Positions 11,322 through 24,285 of a DNA stretch of 64,000 bases are shown here, piece by piece. Numbering within the stretch: the first letter of the stretch is position 1; each line of letters begins with the position of its first letter. The notes beneath the pieces were generated by a model that searched no databases, was not told the DNA's origin, and saw only the letters and a list, made by a program, of their open reading frames with translations. Origin of the DNA: Neurospora tetrasperma FGSC 2508 (taxonomy: Eukaryota; Ascomycota; Sordariomycetes; Sordariales; Sordariaceae); the NCBI RefSeq assembly GCF_000213175.1, contig NW_009799101.1, forward strand, positions 1,334,341 through 1,398,340, read 5' to 3'. Both the position numbers and the translations under genes were made by a program.

Positions 11322-14300
11322 GATGGCGATGATTGGGTGTCCCAAGCTATGTGTCGAAGTGACCGATGATTCCTTGCGCTGTCGAGGCGCAAGTCGTGAT
11401 GCCCAGCCAACAAATGCACTGGCGCTTACAAGCGGTACCGTGTGGTAGCCAGGATTTTCGAGAGTCGAACTCCCCGACTATTTGGCTGTTGATGGTCCAG
11501 ATTCGGCGGCAGTTGCGAAGGTTGATGAGGTCGATGGTTTACCGAGGGTAACGAAAGATGGATACACTAGGCGGCGATGTGGTTTGTGTGAATCACGAAT
11601 CGGTTTGCCGCAGCCCCCCTTTTTTTGACTCGTCGACACACGGAACAGGCAGTGCGTCGGTGTGCCTAACGGGTGTCCGTAAGACCAAGGCAAACAGAAA
11701 TCGAGATCAGATACCGATCGTGATATGGAGTCGCGTGGGTTGCGCTCGCGGGAGGTCGGACGAAAGAAAAGCGGGTGTTTGATAGTGGAGAGTGGGCTGG
11801 CCGCTAAGGTGTCTGTGACCGGGACGACGACGACAGGAGACGGTCGGATGAGATGATGGCTTGGGTCGCTTTAGTTGGGTAGATTGGCGGGAGAAAGGGG
11901 GGGGGGTCGCCTGGACCACTTCTAGGTATCTCGAGGGAACCGGGTTGTCGTTGACCGTTTGACAGAGGAATGAACTGGGAGTGATGTGGTGTACAAGTAA
12001 CTTTGGTGGCTTCACAAGGGAGAAGCAATGATGGATTTGGTCGAAAGTAAGTCAAGGAGGACGATGTGTGTTCAAGGGGCCGCGCCTTGGGATTACTTCA
12101 GGTTGGTGCGGCCTGCATAAGGGGAAGCAGCGTGGATGGTGGATGTCCGGTGCAGTGCAAGGTGGATGGCGGAACAGCGCAGGTCCAGCCAGTGGCCTGC
12201 CCTGGCCGCGGCGGGTCGGGCGCTGGCTCCTAAGTGGAGCGCCTACGGTACATTGAGTGAGTGCTTCCTTGCTTGGAAAGTGCTTGGTTTCCCCATCGGC
12301 TTTAGTTTTCAGGGCCCGTCGCGCCATGTTCCTGCACCGTGCAAAGTCGGCCGTGTTTGAGAAAAGCAGGGGAGGCACTTCTCTCCGATTGTTCCATCAT
12401 CGAGAAGGCCTTTCCCTTGGATAGATGCAAGTAGCTGTATGTAATATGTCTTGTGATAACCGGTCGCAGTGACCGAGTAGTCCTCGACTCGAAGACAGCA
12501 ACAACAATGACTGGCAAATAAGAGACTGGCGGGAACCATCATTGTCAGGTGAAAACTGAAGCCTGAAAGAGCCGCGACGGCGGAGCCGGACGGTGCGTGC
12601 GGCAACCTCTTGGTCAGACGGTAGCGGTACATAAGTAACGGTACCCTTCCTCCCTTTCCTCGTACATTAGGTTAGTACACACCTCACCAGGAACACCCGT
12701 ACAACTCATCTCCGGAAAGAAGGGTCCCAAGTTCGAGTCCAGACGTCGAAGAACTTGCAATAATCTGAATACGACAAGAGTCCGTATCATACATAGAGGT
12801 AGTGTAGTCCTCTCTCCCCACATGTCCACACTTTCAGATGGCCGATGGAGATGCATAGCCAAGAAAGAGCCACTTTCAGGTGACCAAAGCTAATGCTGGA
12901 GAACACCGCCCGTTGGAGCTGTCTACCATTACACGTGTAGACTTTTAAAAAGGTGATCATCTCTCAAACCAGCGGTAACATATGCGAACTTCTCCGCCAG
13001 CAGCTGCCGGCAATCCCGAGAAAATTACGGAGACAGACGGAGACGGCGGATGTTATCCAGTGGCACCACCACGGACCTGCATCTCTCTCCTCGACTCGGG
13101 ATTCTAGTCTAGTGCGTAAAGGCAATCAATCGATCATGCATTCCACTTCCCCATTCCCCATCCATTCTCCATATACACTACACTACTCTACCCTACCGAA
13201 ACTGTCTATCTATCCACCGTCTAGTCCAGTTGGCGACATCCTGCTACGCCCTCCTGTTCGCCTACACTACACCTATGGCGACATCCATCCATCCAAGCTC
13301 CCCAAGATTTACATAACCTAGATCCGCGGAGAATAAGGCGATTCCCATATCGACCCATATGATCAAAAAAAAAATGATCCCATGATGTTTCGCCCATCAA
13401 ACCCCATCAAGACCCCCCATCTCCCCCATAACCGTACATATGTACATACATAACTCCCAATATGTAGTGTATATGCAGCCTCGCAGTATGTGTTGTCCTG
13501 CGTGCGGGTTTTCGAGGCCTTCTCAGGGGGGTCTAGAAGACTTTACTTTCATACAGTCGCCAGTCGCCAGTCGGCATTGGTGGGGTGTGTAGGTAGGTAC
13601 TTTGGTACTTTGTCTGGTGTACACTATGTAGAGGTATCGACATAGTATCTAACCCCTTATTAATCACTGTGGGATGGAATCTCCTCTCTCATACAGATTC
13701 TCCAGATTGGTAGTTTGCAGCTGGGATCTGTCACCAGCAGTTAACCACTCTATTTAACTGTAGACCGTTCTACCGACAGATCGTATGTACATAGACAGAC
13801 AGAAGGCACAAAACCCAAACATATATATGTAAAGTAAGTACATAAGGTAGGTACCGCCAAACCGGCCGTACGAGGTGTATCAGATTTCGAAACTCCTCCT
13901 CCGCAGATGCCGCTAGTAATGGAAACCTGCGGGGCGGGGCGGGGGAGCTATGTAACTACTTGATTGATAGCCCGGGCGGCGGTTCGGGCGGTTCGCCGGT
14001 TCGCCGGTTCGTCAAAAACTGAACCACACCCGATTTCCCCGAACCCGAGAAAAACAAAGAAAGAAAGTGACACCCGGCGGCCGAAGACCTCCGATGGGAT
14101 GGGTTGGCGGTTACATATGTCATGGACTGTACCTACCTACTAACGTAAATACACTACGGTACACTAGGGAGAATTGTACTGCGAGATCTCCAAAAGCAGC
14201 TGAGCCGGACCTTGAACCTTAGGTGGCAAGGTATACGCAGTATGTCTAGTACACTAAACAGAAACTGAAGCGTCTTGGCCAACTCAGGCACCAACCACCA

Positions 14301-14395
14301 CCCGCCAACCTTCTTCACACTTACTTATGAGACATTGAGTATTGGACGAAACACATCCAACATAGGTATTTACTTATCTCTCCGTGTCTCTCTTT

Positions 14396-14423
14396 CTATC
14401 TATCTATCTATCTATCTATCTAT
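14396..14423. repeat. (CTAT)7 microsatellite
   Basis: Seven exact copies of CTAT lie in the intergenic region downstream of the Yta7 gene. Confidence 0.9.
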
Positions 14424-14494
14424 ACCATCGCCAAGCTGTCAACGCGACAGGATTGGACCGCCCTATGGTACCGCCTTACCGCCCTGGGTGCGCC

Positions 14495-14520
14495 GCTAGC
14501 TAGCTAGCTAGCTAGCTAGC
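14495..14520. repeat. (GCTA)6 self-complementary repeat
   Basis: Six and a half copies of GCTA. The unit is self-complementary in register, so the whole array can fold as a hairpin or cruciform. Confidence 0.9.
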
Positions 14521-15432
14521 GGGATGATGCACAAATACAAAAACGACAAGATGCCAAGCCAAAGTTGTCCGTAATCAGCAGCAGCTTTCTTCACCGCTCT
14601 ACCTATCTGTTCTATGTATGTCTATATACACTACACTACATAGATGGCTGTGAGGTGTGTGCTTCAATGTCTCACTGTCCATGACTCGCACATGTGAAAC
14701 CGTTTGCGCGGTTACTCGGCTGTCAGATGGAGCTTCGGACCGGGCTGCCCTTGCGTTATATGAACACAGATGATATCACCGGCGGAGTGAGATATCTATG
14801 TATGCACATGTGGTGTAAGACATTATCCAAGGCTTCGTTTTATATTCTAGCACTCCGGAAATCACAAGATCGAAACTTTGTCAGTATCAACGGCCAGTCA
14901 CCAATTTAATGTGATATAATACTATCGACGGTATACCGTAGCAGGAGCATATTATAGCAAAAGTGAAGTGCCCTGTACACATGAAGCTAACCTAACCTGC
15001 AAAGCAAAGTACCCGCTTCTGAACGGTTAACCTGAACCTAACCAGAGAAAACCAAAAGGCCCCCTTTCTAGCTACATAAAAAAGTAGCAAACAAACGGAT
15101 AGGGGTTTTGGTTGACGGTAGAGAAACAAAGAACAGCAGAGACATGAGAGGGGGGGGGGAAAAGCGTAATAATCCATCCAGTCCAGTCTACTTTTACACT
15201 CCAACCGATTCTTTCTCAAAGTTTTCCATCCACAGGCTCATGCTAACATGGTACATAATCGCTTTGTCTCCGCCTTCTCTTTTTTCCATGCTTCATAACA
15301 AGTATCATCTCTCTCACACAAAACATTCTTCTCTCTCTCTCATTCTCTCTCACAAACGCCCCGTACGAAAGGCAGTACACACTCCCCATAAGCGAGTCCT
15401 CTTTTAGTCAAGTCCTCAGTTAGCCCTAGCCC

Positions 15433-18400
15433 TTACTTCAACCAGATGTAAGGCAACCTCTCATCCTCCGCTGCCGCCTTGTTGCGCTTCTGGCTCGTAC
15501 TATTGCTAGTAGGCGTCTTCTGGCTACTACTCTTTCCACTATTGTTGCTCTTGCTCTTCTGGCTGCTGTGGCTCTTCTGGCTGTTATTGGTGCTACCAGT
15601 ACCGCTACCGCTCGTACCCTGGCTTTCCGAGCCATTTCCAGCAACAACAGCAACGTTGGCAGAGACCGCGCTAGGGGCTGAAGCTGAAACAACAGTGGGA
15701 GCAGGAGTAGGAACACCTCGAGCAGCAGCAACAGCAGCTGGACCAGGAGCAGCAACTGAACCGGCAACGACACCGGTGGAGGAAGCGGCAGCGTCGACGG
15801 GGACAGCGGCAACAGCAGCTTGAGTCTGAGTCGTGGCCCGCGACTGAGCAGAAGTCGACGACGAACTCTTGGCGGCCTCGGCCTCTCTCTTCTCAAGCTC
15901 CTTCCTTTCATACTTCCTCTGCTCTCTGCCCTGAGCATCAATCAAGATGCCCTGCACGAGCTCAATGTCGGTAACTGTATCGTCAAAGACGTCGGCGAGC
16001 GTGGAGAGGACACGCATACGATTCCACTCGTGGCGGTACTGCCAGATGGCATCCATCAGCTCTCTATGGATCTGCTCCATCTGCTCAATGTTGCAGCCGG
16101 CCGTGCGGTCCACGAGCGTGGACCAGAACTCGCAGACCTTACCGTCGTTAAGGATAGGCTGCTGCTGAGATGAGACCGAAGTGTCGCGACGGCCGAAGGG
16201 CAGAAGGGCATTGTTCCGGCCAAGGGCCGGGCTGTTGTTACTGTACGGAGAGCTATCCGTCTTCTTGCCGCCGGTGCTGCCAGGGCGGACGGGCCCTTGA
16301 AGAACCCTCTCCATACAGTCCGCAATCGCAAGGTCCCTAAGACGTCTGGCCTCTAACAGACTCCGCTGGCTATCAGGAGTGTCATTGCTGGGTTTGCTGT
16401 TTTGACTGTCATCATTACTGGGTTTGCTGTTTTGACTGTCATCATTACTGCTGCCCTGCTGCGGCTGGTCCTTAGAGGATGACGAACGGAGACCACCGGC
16501 GGAAGCTTCGTTAGTATCGTGGACCTCAGCCTCCTCAGGCACGGCCGGCAGCAGGATGCCCTGCGCAATGCCAGCCATCTGTGAATGAGGCCACGGGCCG
16601 CTACTAGAAGAATTGCTCTGGCTTTGGCTCTGACTGTTGGTTTCCACAGGGAACGCCGCAGCAGGAGGGTTAACAGTCGTCTCCTGGCTCTCAAGCAACT
16701 GGGATGTTCCCCGAGAGATGCTCTGCACGCCATTCGTCTGTTGCGTGTTCCACTCTCCACGGCCTGAGCTTGGGTCAGAAGTCCTGGTACTCGAAGCATC
16801 ATTCTGGATAGCGGCCTGGGAGACTCCTGGAGGCACAGATGTAAGTGCTGATGTCTGCGAGAATGTGCCGATGGTTTCTCTATTTATCTCTGCGATGACT
16901 CTGTTCTGTTGAAGCTGTCGTTGCGCTTGCCGATATCTAAGCGGCGAGCTGATTTCAACTCCCTGAGAGAAGAGCAGAGTGCTTTCTTCTTCCACCGTCT
17001 GCCCGGTCTCGCCTTGGTTGGAAGGGTGCGATGTGCCATTGGTAAGCGGGTGCGATCCAGAAGAGTTCGGGTTTCCGGTCAACTTGGGGCTCGTGATGAC
17101 CTGAAACCTGGCCGCTGTCGTGTGGGCGGGCTTGTTCATGGGAAAACCAATACCAACAGGGCCTTGAGACTCGCTATCGTCTTGGGCCTCGGCAAGGTCA
17201 GACTGGATCTTGTCGACCATCGGCTGGAAAACCGCCTTCTTGCGGTGACGCTCTTCGGCCTTCCTCGTTCTTTCGAGCTGCCTTTGGTAAATGTCCTCAA
17301 AATTGATGCCTTGTGCTTTGAAAGAAAGGTTGATATCGTAGACATCAATTTCAACATTTGTAACCATCTCGCTCGCCTTCGGGAGATAGTCCTTATCACC
17401 GATAGTCTTGACATCGAGGAATAAACGCTTAATATCTTCGTAAAAGTCCATCGGGCGGGCATAATAGCCATTGGCCAAGCGCTCCTCAATTGTAGTAGAG
17501 TCGAGGTTGTAGTAAAACTTGCCCGTCTTGGTTTCAAGGATGCCGTCAACACCCTTATCGTCCTTGGAAATGACAAAAGGCCGCTGCTCCTGTTCACCCA
17601 CATCCGGACGGACAAAGTTGGGATCAGACTCCTGGAAGAGATAGCTGATCGTGTTGAGAGGAATGACAGGTTGTCTGAACTTGCGATACCTGCGCTGAAT
17701 CTGATCCATAATCGGTTGCAGTCTCGCCTTCAGTAAGTTCAAGTGGTGGAAATCAATCTGGCGCTGAGCTTTGATCTCCTCCTTGGTAGGAACCCTGGGT
17801 GGCGGCGGCGGAGCAACCGGCAAGATTTCAAGCACCCGCTTCTTGCGGCTGGAGGGATCCGGAAATTCCTCGGGAGCCTTCCACAGGTTCTGGATGATAG
17901 GGAGAAAGAAGGCGACACGTTGTTCACGGTCCGGTCGCCAGATCGCGGCACGGTTCTTCTTAGAAAACCCGAACAGTTCGGTTAACATCTCGGGGGGGAG
18001 CAGATCAGGCATCGACTCCGCTGTGCCGAATACAAGAACAGGATCGGTCGGCGATATCTGTCGAAGCATCGTCGTGAATGTCGTCAGGGTTGCATAGCCA
18101 AGGGTCGTCCACCAAGCGTCCACATTGGGAATAAAGATTACACTGGGCTTGTGACGTCTGACCTCGGTAAAGAGGCTCACGATGACTTGTTCAGGGGGCT
18201 AGATTTCATCACATCAGTCAATATGTCACAAAGTGTGGACGGTTGAAAACTTACCCTCGAATCATTCAGTAGAACAGGCAGACCAAAATCCTGAACATGA
18301 ACACCTTCCAAGTAATGCAAAACAGCCTTTGACAGGTAACCGTGTCCCATGCCCGCCCCTCCACAGAGGAGCAAGCGAGGGCGATAGACACGCGACCGCT

Positions 18401-21356
18401 GGAAGTCCTGACTCATCTGCTCCCTCTCAAACCCGCCATCGAAATCCTTATACGGCTCAAACATGGCCTCCTCCAGCGCGGTGGTCTTCTTTGATCGAGG
18501 CAGAATCTTATCCAACTGCGCGACGAGAGCCTCAAATTGCTTCTCCAGAAGTGGCTTGACCATTTTGGGGATGGTCATGGCGCTGGATGACGCCGAACGC
18601 TCAGACGAGGGCACCATCTTCTTGATAGAGTGCATGAAATCTGACGCCTGAATGTTGATCTTCTGAGGATTGACCACAAGCTTTTCCTTGGATGTATAGA
18701 TCTGGGGATACGTTCTCTGAATGGCATTCAGAGCCGCCTCGGTGCAAAGGGCACGGAGATCGGCACCGCCATATCCCTTGGTGAATTCGGCCAACTGGTC
18801 TTTGAACTCGTTCGACAAACCCCAGTCCTTAGTGTGAATCTCGAGAATCGATCGCCTTCCTTCGATGTCGGGAAGGGGGAAGTAGAATTCTCGGTCGAAA
18901 CGGCCGGGGCGACGCAAAGCAGGGTCGATGTTGTCAGGCCGGTTAGTGGCACCGATGACAATCACTTGTCCACGACCGTCCATGCCATCCATCAACGCCA
19001 GCAGGGTAGAGACAATGCTTGCATGGATCTGCTCCTGCTTGCTAGATCGCACAGGGGCAAGACCATCGATCTCATCGAAGAAGATGATACTGGGTTGCGT
19101 CCTCCGAGCTTCCTCGAAGAGCAACCGCAGCTGCTTCTCAGCCTCACCAACCCACTTGCTGAGAGCGTCAGCTCCTTTGCGCATGTAGAAGCTGATCTTG
19201 CGGCCTCCGGAGCCGACCGAGTTGGCCAAGGCTCTGGCGAGGAGAGTTTTACCGGTACCGGGCGGACCGTGGAAAAGAACACCTCGTGGTGGTGTAACAT
19301 GAAATCTGGTGAAAAGTTCGGGATACAAAAGGGGAAGCTGAACCATCTCCTTGAGTTGGTCGATGTGGCCTTGCAAGCCTCCGACTTTGCTGAAGTCAAC
19401 ACTCGTATCGACGCCAAGCGGATCCGCATCCGCAAACGCCTTGAGATTCTTCACCTTTCCGACGTTAGGTGTGGCGCCTCCAATACCACCCAGGCCGTCC
19501 ACATTATGGGTCTGAGCCGCAGGATTGAATAAGCCAACCGCAGGAGCGGCAGAAGTGGGTGTCATGCCAATAGGGTTCTGGCCAGGACCGGTTCGTTGCA
19601 CCATCTCGTCGTCGCTGCTGTCGGAATCAACGCCGCCCGTAGCGCCGGTGCCCCAAGGGCCTCCAAGCAGAGCGCCAATTCCAGCGCCACCGAAAGGACC
19701 ATAGGTGGTGTTCAAAGGACGGTCCCATCCTGCATTTCCTCCGTTCCTCTTGCGGCCTCTTGCTGGCGTTGCCACAGGCTCTTCATCTTCCTCGGCCTCG
19801 AGAGCGGCCAAGTCGATCGCCGGGATAGTGTAATCAACACGCTGGGTAGTGCGACGTCTCTTGCCTGCGGGCTGCTCGTACTGAATGGAAGGTGAGCGGC
19901 GACGGCGAGTGGCAGCTCTTCGTGGCCGCGAGCGTGAGCTCTCGCGAAGCTCCTCGAGTTCTTCGGCAAGCTCCTCCCTATCCAGCTCAACTTCCTCATC
20001 GCCAGAATCTTGGTTGCGGCGAGGCCTTTTGGCAGCGCGAGCACGGGTGGAACGTCCGCGAACGGGTGTAGCGGCAGACTCATCTGCACTGGAACCTTTA
20101 CGTCCACTCTTTTTAACTGAAGCCTCCGAGGCGTAGCCTTCGTTATCGCCCGACTCCTCGCCTGGCTCAAAGTCACTACTAGGTTCAGCGAGCGACCTCT
20201 TCTTCAAGCGAGATCCACGCCTGAGGCGGCTCCTGAGTCCTTCGCCCTCTGGTTCAACTGCTGTGACAGTGGTCGTGGTCGAGGCAGCTGTGGTAGATGT
20301 GACGGCTCTAGCCCCACGAGTCCGCCTAGTAATCGGACGATCGTCTTCGTCGTCACCGTCTGCGTCTTCCGCTGCTGGTTGGCTCTCGGTCTGTGCAGGT
20401 TGTTCTTCGCTAACCTGTTGAGCAGCTCCTTCCTCGACCATCTCTTCATCTCCTCCCTCTTGGTGTTCGTCCGGATGGTCAGCGGGCGCATCGACCATGT
20501 TCGCCTGACCGGCCAGCTCGTCCACATCGTCAACATTGGGTATATCCGTCTCGACCTTGAATTCGTCGTCATCTTCCTCATGCGAGGCTTCGGGAATGGG
20601 TGGAGGTTGTTGTTTCTTAACACCCTTGGAACCACGGGTAGCTCTGGTGGCGTGGGTCATGGCTTCCGGGCTTTTACTTCTTGTTGATGCGCGGGTGACG
20701 CGGGTATGTCTTCCTGAGTTGGACAGCTCGAGCAATGGCTCGTCCGTCTCTTCCGTGCGGGCTCTCGTAGAGCGGCGGGTCGGGGGAACCATAGTTGCTG
20801 GTTCTTTGGCAGCAGCGGCACGTCTTGGTCGTTGTGAGCTTGGCTTGGCGCCTTTCTTGACACTCAGCACGACGATGCGAGACTTCTTTTTGCTGGGACT
20901 CTGTTCAGGAGACTCTATCGAAGGCACTCTATGTTCTTCGTCGGGCTCCTGGACGACGTCTTTGTCTTGGTCAGACGACTGGATCCCGTCTTCGTCTTCA
21001 CTGCTTTCCCTGTACGATTGGTGTCGTGCGGCAGCCTGGCGCATCCGCCTGCCCGTAGCGTTGACAGGAGCGTCCGAGTCTTCTTCTTCTTCCTCGTCTT
21101 CCTCTTCACCGAAAGAGATGTCTTGTTCGCTGTCGCTGATATCTTCGTCGTCTTCGATGTCGGATCCTTTGTATCGGCTGTTCCGCCTGCGCGCGCCGCC
21201 AGCAGCGCCTCGGTTCTTTGGGCGGCGTGTATTTGCTTGCTTCCTTGCACTTCGCGGGGTTCGTTGCTTTTCGGCAATGGGGTCAAAGTTTTCGTCTTCG
21301 GGATCGGATTTGTTAGGGTCGAAATCCGTGAGAAAGTCCTTTTTACGCTTAGACAT
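15433..21356 (-). CDS. yta7: AAA ATPase with bromodomain-like domain, Yta7/Abo1/ATAD2 family
   Basis: Nuclear histone H3-H4 handling ATPase that regulates nucleosome density. The exons are 21356-18255 and 18198-15433, joined by a 56-nt intron (5868 nt, 1955 residues). Residues 1 to about 640 are disordered with alternating acidic and Arg/Lys-rich blocks. The first AAA module has Walker A GPPGTGKT near residue 700, Walker B IIFFDEIDG near 760 and the arginine region RRPGRFDRE near 817. The second AAA module, from about 985, is degenerate (GGAGMGHG in place of a P-loop), as in the family. A bromodomain-like segment lies at about 1190-1320 (RYRKFRQPVIPLNTISYLF to PMDFYEDIKRLFLDV). The tail is Ser/Gln/Ala-rich and carries an exact 30-nt tandem duplication. 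It is longer than yeast Yta7 (about 1380 residues), because of the disordered ends. Confidence 0.95.
16391..16450 (-). repeat. Exact 30-nt tandem duplication inside the Yta7 coding region
   Basis: Two identical 30-nt units (16391-16420 and 16421-16450) encode a duplicated ten-residue segment of Asn, Asp, Ser, Gln, Lys and Pro in the disordered tail. A partial third copy flanks it. The length is a multiple of three, so the frame is kept. Confidence 0.95.
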
Positions 21357-22062
21357 AGCAGATTGTTGGTGGGGGCAAAACGGCTAGATATAATGTGGTC
21401 CAATAAGTGCTGCAACGAATAGCTCTGAATAGGACTGGGGTGGGCGGTGGACAATAGTAGGGTGGATTCCGATGGGGTGCCTATTCCGTCCGATGGCGAG
21501 AATGGGGGCAAAAAGCTAGCGGTTGGTGAATTGTTGAGCTTGCGACTGGCTATTTCGATCCGATGTTTATTGATAACAGCTATTCAATATCTAGCAGCCT
21601 GCATGAACAAGTCGTGTTAGGTCCGTGTGTGCCGTGCAGAGCAAAACAGGATGCGTCAACAGGTCAAGGGGAACAATGGGAAGTGGGAGCAAAGGGACGG
21701 GATGGAAAGATGCAAGGACCAGAAAAGAAAAGAGCCACATACAGATTTATGTTCTGTCTGGTATGGACCTAGATGCCGTGGGGGTGTGAAATTGGGTCAA
21801 CACTCGGCTCTCACCTTGCTGTCAGGTTGACGACTAGCAGGAGGTGGGATGTACCGCTGCATCGACGGAGCACTTTAGTTCAGGTCGAAGTTGCCTGGAG
21901 GTTTGGACAGAGCAAAACCGATCCAAGGGCGCAATTGAGGTAGAGCCAGACAGAGAGTCGAAGGGCATCTAGGAGAGGCACTGGGCAGGTAGTAGGATTT
22001 GGTAGAATGCGACGACTGATGCGACGATGCTTTTTTTTTTCTTTGGGTAATGCAATATGCAT

Positions 22063-22108
22063 ACACACACACACACGGCAGCAGACACGCACACACACAC
22101 GAACACAC
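22063..22108. repeat. (CA)n microsatellite cluster
   Basis: Two CA arrays are separated by a short GCAGCAGA-like spacer upstream of the Yta7 start. Confidence 0.8.
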
Positions 22109-22228
22109 GCCCGGCACTAGACTGGACTGCTCGCTGGGGAGTCGAAGTCGGAATGCGGTGCCGGTCTTGGTGCCGAGCTAGTATGTTACGTAGAGGTTGT
22201 AGTAGTAAAGGGAGGCAGCAGTGTGGTG

Positions 22229-22275
22229 CAAATCCTCTCGCGCGCGCGCATAACTTCCCGAGAGGAGAGGATTTG
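22229..22275. repeat. Inverted repeat flanking an alternating CG run
   Basis: CAAATCCTCTC (22229-22239) and its exact reverse complement GAGAGGATTTG (22265-22275) enclose a 25-base loop that begins with alternating CG. It could form a hairpin or cruciform, or be a dyad site for a dimeric regulator. It lies about 0.9 kb upstream of the Yta7 start. Confidence 0.6.
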
Positions 22276-24285
22276 AATCAAACTCCAGTCGTTGAGGTTA
22301 TAGGTGAAAGTCGCGAAGCTGGATAGCTTCACCTCGGCGGGAGATATCGAGTGCAGTCGGTCAGATGCCGTGAATTGTACCTAGGTAGGTTGTGCAGAAG
22401 GAAGGCAGGACGGGAGGGAGGCCAGAAGCAGGGGCAAAGACTAGGACTGGCGTGAAAGTGTCACTGGAGTTGAGGTGGTGAGTGAATGAGCGTGGTGACC
22501 TGCCTGGGGTGCGGCAGACGGGAGGCAAGAAGGTGGACAGTCAGCGGTCGGTCGGTCGCGTTCGTTCCCTTCATTACCAGGTAGTTCGCGGAACTGTGAA
22601 CTGGAATGAAACTGGAACTGGAAGCAAGGCGCTGGTTGGCACCATCCTGGCCAATCAGCACGCCCCGAGACCACAAAATCTGGTCCATGCGCTGCAGGCA
22701 CCAGCCCCGGCATTGCGAATCACCTCAGAAAAAATCGCAAAGTACCCCCTGCCCCGACAATTCGCCCGTCGACCCAACTTTGACGCGTCGTGAATTGAGC
22801 ACTCGAACTGTCGCTGTCATCAACACAAAATTGCAGAAAATGGTTGCTCAGATTGAAAGCAGAGACATCAGAGAGTATTGGAAAAGGTGCATTGAGTGTG
22901 CAAATGCAAAAATGAAGCCGCAAGTTAGAGAGCAAAGTAATCTGCGGAAAATGGTCGTTGAGAGTGAGACGCGTCTGAATTGAAGATCCCAAAAGCTCTT
23001 TAAAAGAGGCAATGTCGTCATACCATTTAAGCTGGTCGGGGTGGGCGCCGGTGAGGAAAACTGCACTGGCTCTGGTCGCTCGGTGGGGATTTTCCCCACG
23101 TGGCTTTCAATTGCGGCTCAAGCGCTTTCACTTTGCACAACGCCAAGGGGTCCAACTTTTTAAGGGGACTGGAGCGAGGGGAAGCACAAGCAGCGGCCGG
23201 CACACGGACGACGGGGTGGTCAAGGCAATGGGCTAGGGGAAACGAGGACGGACAAAGTCTGGGACGCTTTGGGGAGGCACAAGGGGAAGGGACTCCATCG
23301 TGGGGTGATCGGCTTCGGCCCAGCCCTACCTACCACCGACGGCCTCTCACACCGCGGGGCGGCCAGCGGCCAGCGGCCAGCGAGAGGGAACAGAGCGGTA
23401 GGTAGAAGGTGACGCCAGGGCGGATGCCCATCCAGCCATATAACTACCTTTCTATCTTGTTTTCTTCTAGCCTGGCCGTCGGCTGCTATGATATCTGCGT
23501 AGGATTTGCCGCGGACATTCTTGTTACATATGTCCGGTTGACGTTCGTGGTTCTGATTTTGCACATCAACTGGTATTAGCTGGTTCAGGTTAATGATCAT
23601 CTCTGCCCCATTACTCATCTCGAAGGGGCCCGTCATCAGTTCCCATTTTCATCATTGGGTCCGTGCGGATATCAGTAGTAAACAAACACAAAGGGGTTGG
23701 CCAAGCGTTGAGGCACTCGGAAATCAGAACCCAGGGGGGGCCAAGTTTCTGTGGGGTGACCCTTTTCCTAGATTTCATTGTCATCTCTTTGACCCCATTC
23801 AGAGCTTATAAAGACTGGGGGACAATAGGCTTCCCGCCATTCTTCTTATGGCCCATCAATTTCCATGACTATTCTCTAAACCGTCTATACAATGATATAT
23901 GCTTTCTAGCATAGCTTTTACTGCCCGAACCACAAAATAACTGATGTATACCTCCGCAAGATGCTCAAATAGTGCGGTACAGGTCATGGCCTCCTCTCGA
24001 TTAGGCGCTTGGAATTTTGATTGGCCAGCGCCTGGGTGTCGCTTGGGTGTGTCTCAACAACACACCATGGTGGTTACAGGCTGGAAGCGGCCAGACTTCC
24101 AACTGAGCTGGACAATCGCTTCTCTTGCCAAAAGCATGCCTTTTCTCAGCACTTCGTAGAGCACTTCCAAACGTAAGTGCCGAAATGTCCAATGTAGAAC
24201 TGGGTGGATGATGTGCACTGCGCTAAATCCAACTAAACTTGATGATATGATCCGTGGCCGTGGGCCCGGCTCAGCAAAGGGTGAT

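Larger units (their letters stand above)
11322..15432. other. Long intergenic region between the F-box and Yta7 genes
   Basis: About 4.1 kb with no supported gene. The part next to 11322 is the F-box gene's promoter and leader; the part before 15433 is the 3' flank of the Yta7 gene. It contains two tetranucleotide arrays (14396 and 14495), scattered CT-rich stretches and the ten-base palindrome TACACGTGTA at 12930-12939. Short open frames are unconvincing. Confidence 0.6.
21357..24285. other. Intergenic region between Yta7 and Rpa49
   Basis: About 2.9 kb holding the Yta7 promoter side and the 3' flank of Rpa49. It has CA repeats, an inverted repeat at 22229-22275 and GCGGCCA-type short repeats near 23360-23382. 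Two AUG-started open frames (22606-22983 plus, 23220-23636 minus) have partly protein-like composition but no recognised domain; I do not call them genes. Confidence 0.55.
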
